The position numbers and the translations under genes are program-made. Of a stretch of DNA of 64,000 bases, positions 43,402 through 56,040 are shown one piece after another (the first letter of the stretch is position 1; the number at the start of each line of letters is the position of its first letter). Under the pieces are notes generated by a model. The model worked only from the letters and a program-made list of their open reading frames with translations, searched no databases and was not told the DNA's origin. Location of the stretch: the NCBI RefSeq assembly GCF_000835495.1, contig NW_015622547.1:248001-312000 (forward strand), in the 5' to 3' direction. This DNA is from Cladophialophora immunda. Lineage: Eukaryota; Ascomycota; Eurotiomycetes; Chaetothyriales; Herpotrichiellaceae.

Positions 43402-46400
43402 ATGACTGATCAGCCAACAAGGGCGCCAACACAGCTCGGAAGTCCAGAGCCTCAATCATTCCACCACTTGCCAGGAGACTCAGCGCCTGATCTTGGGCGT
43501 AATGCCACTTTCGATAACGAACCTCTTCGTCTTCCAAACCCTACAGAACAGTCCTTCATAGGGTCGCGAGATTCCGGAACCGACAAGCATGAGCATGTGG
43601 CATTCTGGAATCCAACTTGGCTCCGATTTGGGGTACTCTCCAGCTACGCGGCTCTAACATTACTCTTTATTGTAGCAACTATTGTGCTCTATACCTACTC
43701 GAAACAGCATGACGGCTTTGCGATAGGACTGGATTCGAATCACTACACGTGGAAATATGGACCGACCGCAGGTAAGCTTTCGTACGAAGAACCGTGGAAT
43801 AATACACTGACCCGCTTCCTGTAGTACTCACCCTAGCACTTGTTTTCTGGAATCAGAGCAGTCGATGGTGCAAAATCATAACTCCGTGGCAGAATCTGGC
43901 CTCAGGCCCGAAACCCGCCGGCCGGAATCTGCTTTTGGACTACGTATCGCCTCTACAACCGTTGTTACTGTGGCGGGCGGGGCGAGCTCGAGACATTGCT
44001 GTAGTTGCAAGCGAGTTGGGGACGCTGATCTGGAGGATCGCGGTAAGTCTGCTTCAGGCAGACATTAGCACTCACTAAGGAAAATAGATCATTCTATCGA
44101 CCGCATTACTGGTGTCAATTCCTGTCATTGTGACAACACGGGATGCTAGGTCAAACACAGTGGCAGATTTTGTAATTGACAAGTTCAATGGCACGAGTAC
44201 GACTGGGGAAGCTGGACGAATATATTACGGGATTCATGCGGATAACGTCCAATATCCTGCCGGTACAGCTCCCACGTACGCTTTTCAGCCCATCCAGCTC
44301 AACGATACCCGCTTTCGGACTCGAGACTACAAGCTTCAAGCATCCGTTGATGTGTTCACTCCTCATTTTGACTGCGAGCCCGGTGCCGTCACCGTCTCGG
44401 AGCTCCAAGCTAGCAGTAATATCATCAAGGTCAATATCCGCACTAGTGATTGCAAAGTGAACTTCGAAACAAATCTGTTTGACCCAACGAAGTGGTCCGA
44501 ATATCAACTTTACGGTAAAGGATACCCGGCGGAGAATTTCGTCCCCAATGCAATTCCCATTGCTTGCGATGGTCGAAATTATGATACTAGCTATGTGACA
44601 TATGATGAAACAAGGTCGCGCATCCTGTTGTTCTTGTCCTTGGCTGACGAGAACCTCAAGCCGACCGTGCTGACCGCTGCAATCTGTCAACCAGCTTACT
44701 ATGTTTCGAAACAAATCTTGATCTACGACAGTGAGATGGCAAGCACTAACTCGAGCACACGGATCGACTGGAGATCAAGCGCATTGAACTTAACTCTGCC
44801 TCGATATTTTCCGCCACAGTTCACCTTCGCTGTGCTCGAGGAGGCTTCCTCGCAGTTCCTCACTCTGACAAACACTGACAACATTTCCGAGGCTCAATCA
44901 GCTACCTCGGGTGTGTTCACACTCATGTCGCTGCTCGAAGGAAGAGTAGCTGGCAAGTCGACCCTGCGACCGTTTCTCACTGTAGAAGCGATGATCACAC
45001 GGGCTCAGGAGGTTCTGCAGGGTGTTTCCGTGCAGCTCGCTGGGGCCGAACTTCTGCAACCCGCTATCCACACAGTTACTTCCCTTGTCAGTATCGAGGA
45101 AAACCGTCTGACTGTCCAACTACTTCCAGCAATTTCGATGAGCGCATGCTTTGGACTCTTATCAATCTTTGCAGTACTTTTGATCTATATCCGGCCTAGA
45201 GATGCAGTTCCCCGGCGCGTTGAAGGACCTTTTGAGACCCTCTGCAGCCTCAATTCGAGCTTGGAGCTCAAAGCCATCCTGCGATTTCAGGGCAACTCGA
45301 CGGATGGCCAGCTCACAGACAGCTTGTGCAACCGGCGTTTTGGCTCGGCAACCTTGACAAGAGAAGCCGGTACTCGGCCTGTTTTCGTCGTATCGCAGGA
45401 AGAGTGCCCCTCCCAAGAGGATAGGACAATACCACCAAGTTCAGGACCGTGGCAATCGTGGATACCCTGGGTGCTTCGGCCGCTTGGCCGAATAGCCGTT
45501 GTCACGCTGGTCGTAATCACTATCGTGACTCTTGAGGTGCTCCAGAGGCTTTCCAACGCTGGAAATGGCTTTGTCGATATCCAGGGCTCACGATCAGCCG
45601 CTGAACATGCCAAATCGATCGTGCCATCACTCGCCATGGTCATTATAGCTCTTATCTACGGCTCTCTGAATGACAGCACCAACATTCTGTCACCATATAT
45701 CGCACTTGCGCAAGGCCTGTATCTGAAAGAGCGAAGGATAAACTGGTCGTTGTCATCGAAGGGCGTTTCAGCAGGTTTCCCAGCCCATGTCCATGGCCGT
45801 ATTCCTATTGTTGGCTTCTTCGTCGCTTGTCGAGCGAGGTATTTGGCCTCATGCTTCACCATAGCCACGGCTTTCATCGCCCCATTCCTGACAATCGTAA
45901 CTTCAGGTCTTTACGTTATCGCCCCCGTGGACAGAACCGACCGAGTTAACATCTCTCTACTGAACACTTTCAACGCATCGTGGACGACAAGCCTCTCATC
46001 AGGCGACGAGGCGAGCGCAAGCGCAAACCAGATACTCAACAATGGCGCTGACTATCCACAATGGACTTATCAGGATCTGGCTTTTCCCGCCCTATCCAGC
46101 AGTGAGGACGAACTGGGGTTGAAGCTAGAAACCCAGACTGCCAATCTTACCACAATCTTGCCTGCCCTTCGAGGCAAGCTCGATTGTTACATGACTAGAT
46201 CTGACGAGGTTCTGTATGACATAACAGACAATTTGGATGTCAACGCAACGATCAAAATTTTGGACACCTGCAACGGAAATGGTGGCACCATCAAAACACT
46301 CAGCATTTTCATTCCAATTCCCACCTTTTCTGATGAGAGTTCAGCAGTTGCCAAGGAAAGCGCACAGGTTGAGCAGTACACAGCGGCCGTTGTAGACCTT

Positions 46401-47435
46401 CACGTTCTCGATGGCACATGGAACACCCAATCTCAATTTGTTGGCTCATACTCTCCGCCCGACAATCCAGCTGGATGCCCATCTCTTCTATTCTATACGG
46501 CAAAGATCTCGGCGGACGCAACTTCAGGCGTAGTTACATCGGGGCTTACGGCGTTCTCCTGTCGTCAGATTCTCGAAGAAGTCCAGGTGAATGCATCATT
46601 CGCATATCCGGCCTTCACTATCGACAAGTCTAGCCCACCGAGGGTGGACGACAGCAGCGTCAACAGATTGAATAACGGTACCGCTGGGTTTGTTGGCCGT
46701 GGCTATCAGCTTGCAAATTGGCTGAGCCAATTCCAGAACAATCATCGCCTTGAGTCCAATGCAAGCACTATTTATGACATTAACAGCTTCTACAGCACTG
46801 TAATTTCTGCAACAGCGTCCGGCGCGGAATCCGAGCTCCGCGTTCTTTTTGATGATTCCAATGTTGACGCTCTCCTTGCTGCCATCGAGCACGGTTACGG
46901 CATTTACATGGCGCAAGCCATCTCGGGCAACATGCGCACCGGTTTACCTCTCACAGGCACCAATTCAGCGTCTGCAGGAATCAGCACAAACAACATCGCT
47001 TTCCCGACAACGCTTGTAGCACCATTACACGCCAATCTAACTCACCAAGCGGGCCATGACCGTCTCAAGCAAGACAACCCATCCAAGATTGCGCTGCAGG
47101 TGCTACTCGGAACGATGGCGGCGTGCGCAGTTGCAGCATGGATGTGCGCCCCTGACTCGAACGTCCTGCCGCATAGTCCGAACTCGATTGCCGGTGTGGC
47201 GAGCCTTTTCGCAGGAAGTGACCACTTGTGGGGTGGGGATGTTCTGAGAGATGGTGCAGAGTGGTCAAGTGAGGCCGAGTTAAGGTGCACAAACTTGAAG
47301 CTGGGATGGCACGATAGCAGTGGCGGTCCTAGGCAGGGTGATACTGTCACCGCTGATGAGGACAATGGGCGTGAAGGCCATGCGACTATAGCTGAAGAGA
47401 AACGCCGTTGGTTTGGCATTGATACGACCGAGTGA
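43402..47435 (+). CDS. Large fungal membrane protein with DUF3433 repeats
   Basis: Exons 43402..43771, 43825..44042 and 44088..47435 (introns of 53 and 45 nt) give 1311 aa. The start is ATG 43402; a TTG two codons earlier is rejected. The layout is duplicated. Near residue 80 is WNPTWLRFGVLSSYAALTLL, a membrane helix, then YTWKYGPTAVLTLALVFW and LLWRAGRARDIAVVASELGTL. An extracellular-looking loop with many NxS/T sites is followed by a further helix near 475 (LLPAISMSACFGLLSIFAVLLI) and a second copy near 575-760 (WIPWVLRPLGRIAVVTLVVI; ILSPYIALAQGLYLK). A final helix lies near 1220. DUF3433 proteins are frequent in Pezizomycotina. Their function is unknown and they are probably at the plasma membrane or vacuole. 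Confidence 0.88.
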
Positions 47436-48007
47436 AGAGACATCTGGATCCCACACCCCAGCCAGAAGGCAAGCCAATAACATTATGTTGTTCCTGTCAG
47501 CTCTATTTCGCAGTAGGCGCTCAAACATCTCTCCCCCCCCGCGCACATATGGGCTTCTAAGTCGGGTCCAGAGCCCAGTAGCCACCCTTTGGTTACCACC
47601 ACGACCGACTGGGCCACTGCACTTGGTGTTTCTTGACTCGCTGGTTACTGCCCACCGAGGGAACTCCTCTTGTCCTGTTTTCATCAAGTATAACCTCGTA
47701 TCCAGAAGAGAGAGTCCTGTCAGGCTCGAGGTTAGCTACCTATGTGGTGGTCGTAAAAGCGGCAAGTCTCCCGGGGGGGGGAGGGGGGTGAGTTGCACGT
47801 GAGTGAGCGACAGCCACAATTAGGCGCCACACTGTGGCTGGTGGGGCATTCAGCCTTCACGCCACTTGGAAGGCCGCTGATGAGAATCGAAACTTCGCCA
47901 TTACTATTACCAGGCATTACTTCTGGCGATTGCCTTCCTCCAGAGACATTTCCCTTCCACTCTTCCGCCCTTTCTGGTCTTATTCTTGACCCCCCTTGAT
48001 TTTCACA
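47436..48007. other. Intergenic region upstream of PLP2
   Basis: 572 bp with short unsupported frames only. A C-run and a G-run (CTCCCCCCCC at ~47531, GGGGGGGGAGGGGGG at ~47774) are the only low-complexity features. Confidence 0.55.
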
Positions 48008-48851
48008 ATGGATATGCCCGTGAACGTCCCCGTCGATGATCCCAACGCGGATACAGAATGGTTCGTTTCTCCCCTCGTCGTCAACTCTCCGTAGATGTAT
48101 TTGCCCTATTGTGGTTTTGTGTTTTTTTTTTTTTTTTGGTGGTTGTCCTAACATGCTCTTCTGTGCGATGCAAACATACAGGAACGACATTCTTCGCAAA
48201 CACGGCATCATCCCGGAAAAAGAACCGGACCCGGAACCCATCATCCAAGAAGCGCTGCTCGAGGCCGTGAAGAGGGCGCACGAGAACCGGCTGGAGGACA
48301 AGGACCTGGACGAGCTGGCCGCGCTCGAGGACGAGGAGGACGAGGCCTTCCTGGCGACGTACCGCCAGAAGCGGCTCGCGGAGATGGCGCGCCTGCAGCA
48401 ACGCGCGCTGTACGGGCAGGTGTTCCCGCTCCAGAAGCCGGACTACGCGCGCGACGTGACCGAGGAGTCGGCCCGGGCGTTTGTGTTGGTCAATCTGACG
48501 TCGTCGCTCGGCACCAACGTCGAGTCGCGGGTGTTGTCCGAGCTCTGGAGGCAGGCGGCCCGCAAGTACGGGGACGTCAAGTTCTGCGAGATGCGCGCGG
48601 ACCTGTGCATCGAGGGCTACCCCGAGAAGAACACGCCGACCATTTTGGTCTACAAGGACGGCGATATCAAGCGCCAGATCGTGACCCTGGCGCAGCTCAA
48701 CGGCGTGAGAACGGGCCTGAGAGACCTGGAGCGACTTCTGGTTGAGGTCGGCGCGGTCACGGAGAACGACATGCGACTTAGACGAAAGGATGACGACGAA
48801 GACGAGAACAAAAACGGTCAAGAAAACGAGGACGATGATGATTGGGATTAA
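48008..48851 (+). CDS. PLP2: Phosducin-like protein 2 (Plp2)
   Basis: Exons 48008..48060 and 48182..48851, with a 121-nt intron (GTTCGT...ACAG), give 240 aa. The N-terminus MDMPVNVPVDDPNADTEW joins NDILRKHGIIPEKE in the family manner. A charged helical part (LDELAALEDEEDEAFLATYR) and a thioredoxin-like fold follow at about 105-215 (DVTEESARAFVLVNL, KFCEMRADLCIEGYP, TPTILVYKDGD). The tail is acidic (DDDEDEN...EDDDDWD). Plp2 assists the CCT chaperonin in folding actin and tubulin and is essential in yeast. Codons are strikingly G/C-ending, which opens a long antisense frame that is not a gene. The intron carries a run of 16 T. Confidence 0.95.
48122..48137 (+). repeat. Poly-T run in the PLP2 intron
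   Basis: Sixteen consecutive T inside the 121-nt intron, about 45 nt before the acceptor. It is a long polypyrimidine tract and probably length-variable. Confidence 0.85.
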
Positions 48852-49946
48852 TAGAGTGAATTTTTTTGGGGATTGATTGATTTGCAGCCTTCATCTCCAG
48901 CGATGCTGTTGAGTATAAACCATGGCCATGGGCTAAGGCGGGATGGCTATGTGGGCATCTCTGTGGCAATTCACGAATGTGCTTCGTTGCAAAGGGCCAT
49001 CTGTTTGACAATACCACTATGGGTTGCCCAACAACTCCCAGAAGACGGCTGGCTCTGCACAACTTGCAGCATTCAGCACCGCTACGCCCATGAGGCTGGA
49101 AACCTCTTATAGCGGTCTCGGTCATCAAGGGCCAGGTCCGGTCATGCCAAACGATGTCACCCAATGTGCCGGACGCCGGTGTCGCTGCTGTGGATGACCA
49201 GTGTCAACTCAGGGAAGATATGCAGCCCTAACCATGGATCCCAGATGCGGAGGAACTCAGAAAGGCGCAATCGTTGCCTGACCAGCCAATGATTGATAGT
49301 TTGTATCCTGCATGTACCCAGACAAGGGCGTCTTGACCACACAAGGCAACGTTCTGATGTTTTTGAAGTTTTGGAGGCTCCCACATCTAAGGTATTCAGA
49401 TCCAGCAGAACACGTATGTATCTGTCGAGGATCTTCATGTACCTCCAGAAAGAAGGAGTATCGCAGGCCCGCGGCAGGGTCCTAAACTTATATGTATTTG
49501 CGTCAGCGCGCAAAGGCGTGGCACACGTGGAAAGGTTCAGCTGACATAACGTAGCCAAGGCCCATTTGTCAGAAACAGTTCGATCCAGCGGAGTAAAAGG
49601 GCTGAGGAGAGATGCATGCACATTCCCGACCCTGGCAGAGCTGCATGCCGAGAGAGCTGCGGGGATTGCAGCATTACTCGTGATAAAGGGTCCTCGCCAC
49701 CCAGGAAAGTTCGACAGGTGCGCCTTCAGGTAGTAAGCATGCCGTCTCGTACATATCTGGACAGTTGAACAGATCGCACATATCACGCTGACAGAATTCC
49801 TCCAAATGCTTCCATTTCGCTTGAGATCATAATAACCAATACTCCTGGGCGCCAACGCTTGGTCATAGAAGGTTCAAACAAAAGGTGGTGGGGAAATTGG
49901 GGAGAGGTGAGGCACCAATTGTGGTGCAGCGGGCGACGAGATAGCC
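48852..49946. other. Convergent 3' region, PLP2 / bZIP gene
   Basis: 1.1 kb between converging genes. A minus-strand frame of 232 codons (49157-49855) begins at TTG, has its first ATG late, and shows no domain or composition of a real gene, so it is not called. Confidence 0.5.
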
Positions 49947-51018
49947 TCATATCAGCTCGTCGCGCCCTCCGGCGACGGCGCTCTCCGCAATGGCCTGCCG
50001 GACGTCACTCTCGAGGAATATTGGCCCTTGGCCGTCACATCTCGCCATCTTTTTTAAACGCTCGCAGACGTCGCCGACATCCACAAGCCCCTTGCGAAAG
50101 AGCTCGTGGGCTTGGATGTAGTCCCAGGTGGCGCCAGCCCCAAGCAGAGGTTCTCCGGTGTCGTTGTCCACCGTGATGGTCCTTAACGTGCCAAAGTGGG
50201 CGTATTTGGAACCGATGTCGAAGGATGAACCACTGCTGCTGGCTGGCGAGCGGTCTTTCGAATGTCGATCAGTGGGGACGTACCCCAGCGGGCCGACCAG
50301 CTCATCTCGCTCTTCCATAAAGGGTGTCGGACCATTCGATGCCGCACCAGATGTAGCACGCAGAATCTCATTCTCGGTTGCAATTTTCGCGAGCTCGCGC
50401 CGCAGCCGCTCGTTTTCGCCGTTCAGGGTGACGGACTGGTGTTGCAGGCTCGTCAGCTTGGCCTCGAGGTCTTTCACGTGCTTCTCCTTCCGCTCTCGAA
50501 ACGCTCGTTGGCTGAGAGTCAGGGTTAGAATAATATTACTCCTTCAAAGTTCTAGATTTCAGTGGTCTTACGCGGCTCTGTTTTGTGCCTTCCTGCGACT
50601 TTGCTGAGGCGTCAACGTATCCTTCTCTTCGCTGCTACTTCTTGCTACTGTCGGCTCGTCGGGGGTCAAGTCTGTTGCGGGTGCGTTAAGACTGGTCATG
50701 TCGACTTCTGGCATAGATACCATCGAGTCATGACGGCCTTGGATGGGTGGAGATTGGGTGGATGATTGGTGCGGCTGGGCGAGGAAAGTGGCAGGGTCAT
50801 AATGGAAGCTTTGCTGAAACGCCGCGAAAGCAGCGTCATATTGATCCTACAGCACGATTAGCCACCTTCTGTAGAAATCTCGTGTACCAGGAGCAGCTCA
50901 CAGTCGAGGGAGCGGTCCTGAACTCGTCCAGATGACTTGTTTGAGTGGTGGAGGGTGTGTGAGGCAAGCCAAAGAACTGATATGGCTGCGGGGCTGAGGT
51001 GAAATACGAGAAGTCCAT
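49947..51018 (-). CDS. AP-1/Yap-like bZIP transcription factor, RsmA/Fcr3 type
   Basis: Exons 50902..51018, 50572..50813 and 49947..50511 (introns of 88 and 60 nt) give 307 aa. The N-terminus MDFSYFTSAPQPYQFFGLP is typical of fungal RsmA/Fcr3-like factors. The basic region QSRRKAQNRAAQRAFRERK spans the second intron and is followed by a leucine zipper (KDLEAKLTSLQ...NGENERLRRELAK). The C-terminal GATWDYIQAHELFRKGLVDVGDVCERLKK also fits. The first intron has two acceptors. The nearer CTGTAG (54-nt intron) gives the natural-looking DQYDAAFAA but runs into a stop after a one-base shift. The farther TTTCAG (88 nt) keeps the frame and is used here. In Aspergillus, RsmA affects secondary metabolism and stress. 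Confidence 0.82.
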
Positions 51019-54000
51019 GATACAACTGGTTCAGGACTGTGAATATAGAGTTGATGGTGGAATATCTCGAAGTTGTGTCCTGCAACGTCCCCGCAAATGC
51101 GTTCCTCCTCTTGTATCTTACAGGCAGCGGAGCTAGAACTCCCCGTTGCCAGCCGTGGCGACGAGATTCAGATATCCTCTGGGAAAGGGGACTAGATCAG
51201 GACAATGGCCGACCGAATGCACATGCGTAGAGTCGCAGTGGAGATGACCGCAGAGAGGGTGGAGGAGACAGCAGAGTGGCAATGGTACGCAGGCGTTTCA
51301 CGGGGAGGACCACAGAGGCGCAGTTGGGAGTATTCAACGAACCGTCGGTGGAAGATGCATCGTTGCGAGTTCGGAGAATCGTGGGTGGATGGGAAGCAGA
51401 AACGGTCAATCTTTCAGGTTGGCGGGGTGGGCAACAGCTGAAGGGAGCTTTTTGTAGCTCTTCTTTGCTCTCTACAGGGTACGAGAGTAGGTGTGAATAG
51501 ACTTTCAGGAGACAATATGGAGAGGAATAAGTTCCCAAGGGATTGGGAATTGGGGAGAAGGGGACCGTGGTGAAACTGACGACGAGGTGGAAGGATTTGA
51601 GGGCGATCGCGCAAGGGAATCTGCAGGGCAAGTCTTGACTCTGGGAGGGCAGTTGGGGCATCCCGAATTGGCGCTGTTGCACAATGGGAGATGCCCGTGG
51701 CCGGGCGTGGAGGGGCACCAGGCCAGCCTAGTGGCCTAGCACGCCTAGTTGATTTAGTTAAAGGCCCCTGTCTAGGGCGCGAGCCCGTTTTGGGTACTCG
51801 GTCTGCCGTGCTGGTAGAGGGGGGGGATGGTTTGGGCCGACACCCCATGGCCAGGCCCCTGGGCCAATGGGTGCCATCTGCGGGCGGCCACCAGTGGCAG
51901 CTGGTACCTCCAACCTCCAGTCACTATTTCTGCGTACCCAACCGTCCAGCTGTTTTCCGACCCATGAACCAGGGCACCTTGTAAGGAGGTCCGGGGACTC
52001 GACAGAATTCAATCGGGCGTGGGATTGGAGGTGGAGGCTGTCCGCGCTGGCAGAGGCCGAAGTGATCGGGGAGATACTCGGTACACGGTATCGGGTACAC
52101 TGAATTTCCAAGGCCTACAGGACTCGACACGGTTTGGAGAAACCAGACGCCAACTGGGCGAGATGGGCCGGTACATGGCACCCTCATGGTACACTACACT
52201 CGTACTTTCATGACTAAGGCAGCAATTAGCCACGCCTCACGGGGTCCAGAGCAACCAGTGAGAAAATCCCAAGTTCACGAGGAGGAAACTAATCCCCGGC
52301 GAAGATCAAATTGTCGATGGGCATCCAGTGGTAACTTGGCCTTTGCGGTGTCCCACGACAAGCAACCCCCCTTCCACCAAACGCCACCCCTGCACCTAAT
52401 GTAACGGCTGCCGCCCAACCAAAGATAATCGAATGAAGAGACCAGGGGGGTTTGCAGCCTGACTCAGCAAAAGCCCAGAGGCCGACAGACGGCGTGCCTG
52501 CGCTCTGATTGAGGCGTAGAAAATTGCCAGCCACCCACAGTGACCACCTTCCTCGCAGCGAGACGCAGGTATCCGGGTCGAAGAGGCCCAACAGTGGCTG
52601 CGTACGGAATACCTCGTCCTTGGTACTTATACGGATGCTCAGACTCTTGTCGCGACTCCAGCCCTGGCTCTTCGCGATATGAACGGTGCTCGACGACGGG
52701 AGCGTCTCGGTGGCGATCCTAGCTTGCGGCACAGGCAAGGAACTCGTCGACTTGACTTGCAACGGGCGCAGATCGTGATCCAAGTCCCACTCCCCCTTTG
52801 AGCGTCCTTGCTAGGTACAAGGCACTCGGGACAGAACTGACTGATATACCGGAGCCCTCAGGATCCTTCCAGCCAACGGCAGTTGAAATTTGACCGTAAG
52901 CACTCTCTTTTCTCCGATCCTCTTCCCGGGCTTATTGAGGCCGAGACAAAGGAATACTTCCAGGGGCCACTTCATCCTTAAGCACGGGCGACAATGAGCG
53001 AGCGGTCGAGAATCACCGTATTACTTGGCCCTTGCAAGCGAGGCGGGTGAGGGACAAAAGCTGGGGGCGAAAGAAACGTGGAAAGCGGGACAGCCAGTCG
53101 CTGAAGTAAGCTTTCTTCTGACAGACCGTGACAGAAGACTCGGTGCGAGAGGTCCATGCCAGCCACTGGTGGCTACTATTTTGTTGACTGTCGTTGTTTT
53201 TTTTATTTCTCTTCTTCTGTTTTGCTTTTTCCTGTTCTCTGTGGCAAAAGGACGGCAAGTCATCGCGGGATAATCTCTCCATGGCCAGCTTTTCCGAGTC
53301 CTTTGCAAAACCTCTGCGCACCTTCAGATGCGCCAGTGACAAAGCACGGACAAATCGAACACGAAAGGTATTTCGAGCTCCGAGCATGGCCGAAGATCCC
53401 CAGTTCTCCGAATAATATCACCTTTGTTGGTCTCTCTACCCCCGCTAGGCTTTCCAAAGTGGCCGCAATTTTGCAAGGCGTATTGCCTGGAGGACCAACC
53501 TTATTTCTGCCAGCTGGACATTTTCGCCCTGAACAAACCAGAATGCTTAGGCTGTTGGGCTTGGATAAGCCCTGGATCGCTGTCTGATGACAAGGGATAC
53601 CGTGCTTTAGCTGGAAGATCATCCGTTCATCAAGTGCGCGTCTTGCTTCTGTTTCCAATCGATCAGCACTTGTCATCTCGCTCGACAGACGAAGCGAAAA
53701 CTCGGGCCCGAGATAGGGAGTACAAATTTCGCTGTAACAATGATGCGGGGGGGTAGGGGGCTTTCCCTGAACTTTTGATTGTCTCTTGAGACATGACTTT
53801 GGACGAGTTTTATCACCCGTTGCATGGGATACCTAGAGCTTTTGGACCCCGTTGCTGCTCCAACTTGCTTTCAACACCCTCCCGTCTTCCATCATACCGC
53901 GGTATCCAAAGTGGCAAGACACAGGAAAAGAGTGACTTTTCTCTGCTCGAGCCTCAGAAGCCTGGGGCCTGCAGCCCAGTGCAACACAACGCCGTTGACA

Positions 54001-54245
54001 TCATCTGGTAGCTGCGGGGTCAGCTTTACCTGCTGCTTCTGCGTCGGCCGGGCTGCTGGGAAGGATATCGTTCGTGGTTCTGTTGGCTATTGTGGTGTCA
54101 CCTGACAGGAACCACCTGGATAGATATGCAGTGTTCAAATGGATGCCACCCGGGACTTTGCTTGGAATGGTAAGAACCCGCGCCCGCTTAGGTGCCCCTC
54201 CAGTTGAAATGGCGCTTGGTCATCCGTACAACTGCAAGCTAGACT
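51019..54245. other. 3.2-kb intergenic region, bZIP promoter to aldo-keto reductase 3' end
   Basis: No supported gene. The DNA next to 51019 is the bZIP promoter and presumed leader. A T/C-rich tract lies at 53185-53240 on the plus strand. A 164-codon minus-strand frame (52289-52783) has one hydrophobic stretch but no ATG and no family resemblance. Nothing resembling a transposon or tRNA is seen. Confidence 0.5.
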
Positions 54246-55232
54246 TTAGTCTGCGTCGACCGGATCCCAGTCAGTCACCAAGTATTCGTCTAACCCGTCC
54301 ATGCTCTGCATGTCGTCGCTGGATATCTCAAAATGGCCAACATCACCATTTGCCTTGATTCGGTCTCGAGATACGCTTTTAGGCAGTGGAATATAGCCGT
54401 GTTGGAGACTCCACCTGACCATCAGTTGCGCAGGCGTGCATTGGTATTTCTTAGACAGCGATACAATAGTCGGGTGCTTCATGCGAAGGGCTCTTGCAAG
54501 AGGAGCGTAGGCCTCGACCAGAATTCCATACTTGCGACACGTTTCGACAATGTCTGTTCGCGTATTGAATGCTGAATTCACGAGACCCGTTAGCGTGGTC
54601 ACTCATCATTGTGTCCAGTCAGGTATCCCGGCAACATCCACCTCTTATCTGGATCATTGGTCACTGGATATCTGGGACAGGGTCGACTCACGGTGGACTT
54701 CGATCTGATTGACACAGGGCATGATGCGCGGCTTCGCGGCGACAAGCTCGTCCAAATGCTTGGTCCCGAAATTACTGACGCCTCCAAGCTTGATTTCGCC
54801 GTCCTGGATGGCATCTTCAACAGCTCTCCAACTAGAGAGGCGAGCGGTTTTCCCGCCGTAGGGGCTGTGAAGAAGGAACAAGTCAATATAACCTAGGCCA
54901 CTTGCTTCCACTGATTGTCTAATGGAGCGGCGAGCAGCGTCATAGTTAGTGTTTGTCGCCAACTTAGAGGTGAAGAAGATGTCCTCCCGGGTCAGGCCCG
55001 CGGTGTTGCTGGACTTGTCATTGAGGAAGGATAAGATGGCCTGACCGCAGGCTCGTTCATTTCGGTACATCTGAGCACTGTCGACTCCGCGATAGCCCGC
55101 TTCCAGGGCCCATTTGACCGCCTGCGAAGCTTCTCGGTTTGACATCAAGTACACGCCCAAGTGTATCTGGGGAATCGAGAGGCCATTGGGTAGAGGGAGG
55201 CGGGTGGACAATGAGAAGCTGTTGGGCGCCAT
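54246..55232 (-). CDS. Aldo-keto reductase
   Basis: Exons 54692..55232 and 54246..54571, with a 120-nt intron, give 288 aa. The catalytic tetrad of the family is visible: Asp and Tyr in [11 protein letters not shown] (near 50-55), Lys in FFTSKL (near 90) and His in FLLHSPYGG (near 120). [22 protein letters not shown] (across the intron) and [12 protein letters not shown] are the usual substrate- and NADPH-binding blocks. The length is normal for the AKR3/AKR5-like group of NADPH-dependent aldehyde or ketone reductases, cytosolic. Substrate unknown. No clustered partner genes. Confidence 0.92.
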
Positions 55233-56040
55233 CGACGGTGCTGTGTATGTATCCCCTCTCTTTCTTTGTAGATAGAATGGAACTGTGAGTCTGACCAGGG
55301 CGAGGCAGAAGGCGGCGGCTTGTCACCAACTGGTGGCGGAATCAATTGCCGACAAGGAGATTACTTAAGATGCTCAAGCAGGGTCGGTGGGATCTGGTGG
55401 GGATGTGATTCGTCTCGCACGGACGGCCGGGAGTTGGTCCTGGTGTCGTGCGCCGTGGGCAGTGGGAGAAGCCTCTTTAACGGTTGGTGCAGTGGCCCAC
55501 GAGGCTCTCGTATTGATGCCGATCCCGACCCTCCCCGTCCAAACACACGCCAAACGCCCTCCATGCCCATATTCCCAACGCGCCAAATTTTCGTCTGCTA
55601 AGAGCACAGCTTCAACTCGCCCTGGAGAACAAAAGCCTTTTGGTGGCTGCCGCTCTGCTTGATTCCACTGTCTCTCGGAACCCAACCTGGTGAGAAGAGA
55701 AACTCCGCCGTTCAACCGACCCGGAGCACAGTTCCCGTCCCATTTCAGCTGGTTCTTGGGCGTCTTCACCGCTCCCCCGTTTCCGCATGTCAACACCCTG
55801 AGGTCTCGGCACGTAGCATGGAGGCATAGTTCCGTCGAACGTGTCAACCTTGTCGTTGTCTGATGTTTTAACACTGCGTATCTCATGATGCGCTCATTGG
55901 ATACGCATGAGATTAAGCCTGATGCCACTTCATCAACGACTGATCGTGGGCGGGAGACTTGCGTGCCTCTCTTCACCTTTCCCGAACGCCCTCGATTTTG
56001 ACGGCGCATTTGGCACCATTCTTGGGGGTTGCTAGCCAAC
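55233..56040. other. Divergent promoter region, aldo-keto reductase / 241-aa gene
   Basis: 808 bp between outward-facing starts. A 247-codon minus-strand frame (55374-56117) overlaps the start of the next gene and shows no domain, so it is not called. Confidence 0.55.

Noticed and set aside
48081..48821. Antisense 246-codon frame opposite PLP2
   Set aside because: It mirrors the strongly biased codons of PLP2 and reads as low-complexity Val/Leu/Arg sequence.
49157..49855. 232-codon minus-strand frame between PLP2 and the bZIP gene
   Set aside because: It begins at TTG, has its first ATG late, has Cys/Trp-rich random composition, and no family resemblance.
52289..52783. 164-codon minus-strand frame with one hydrophobic segment
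   Set aside because: It has no ATG start and no resemblance to a family; a single hydrophobic run is weak evidence.
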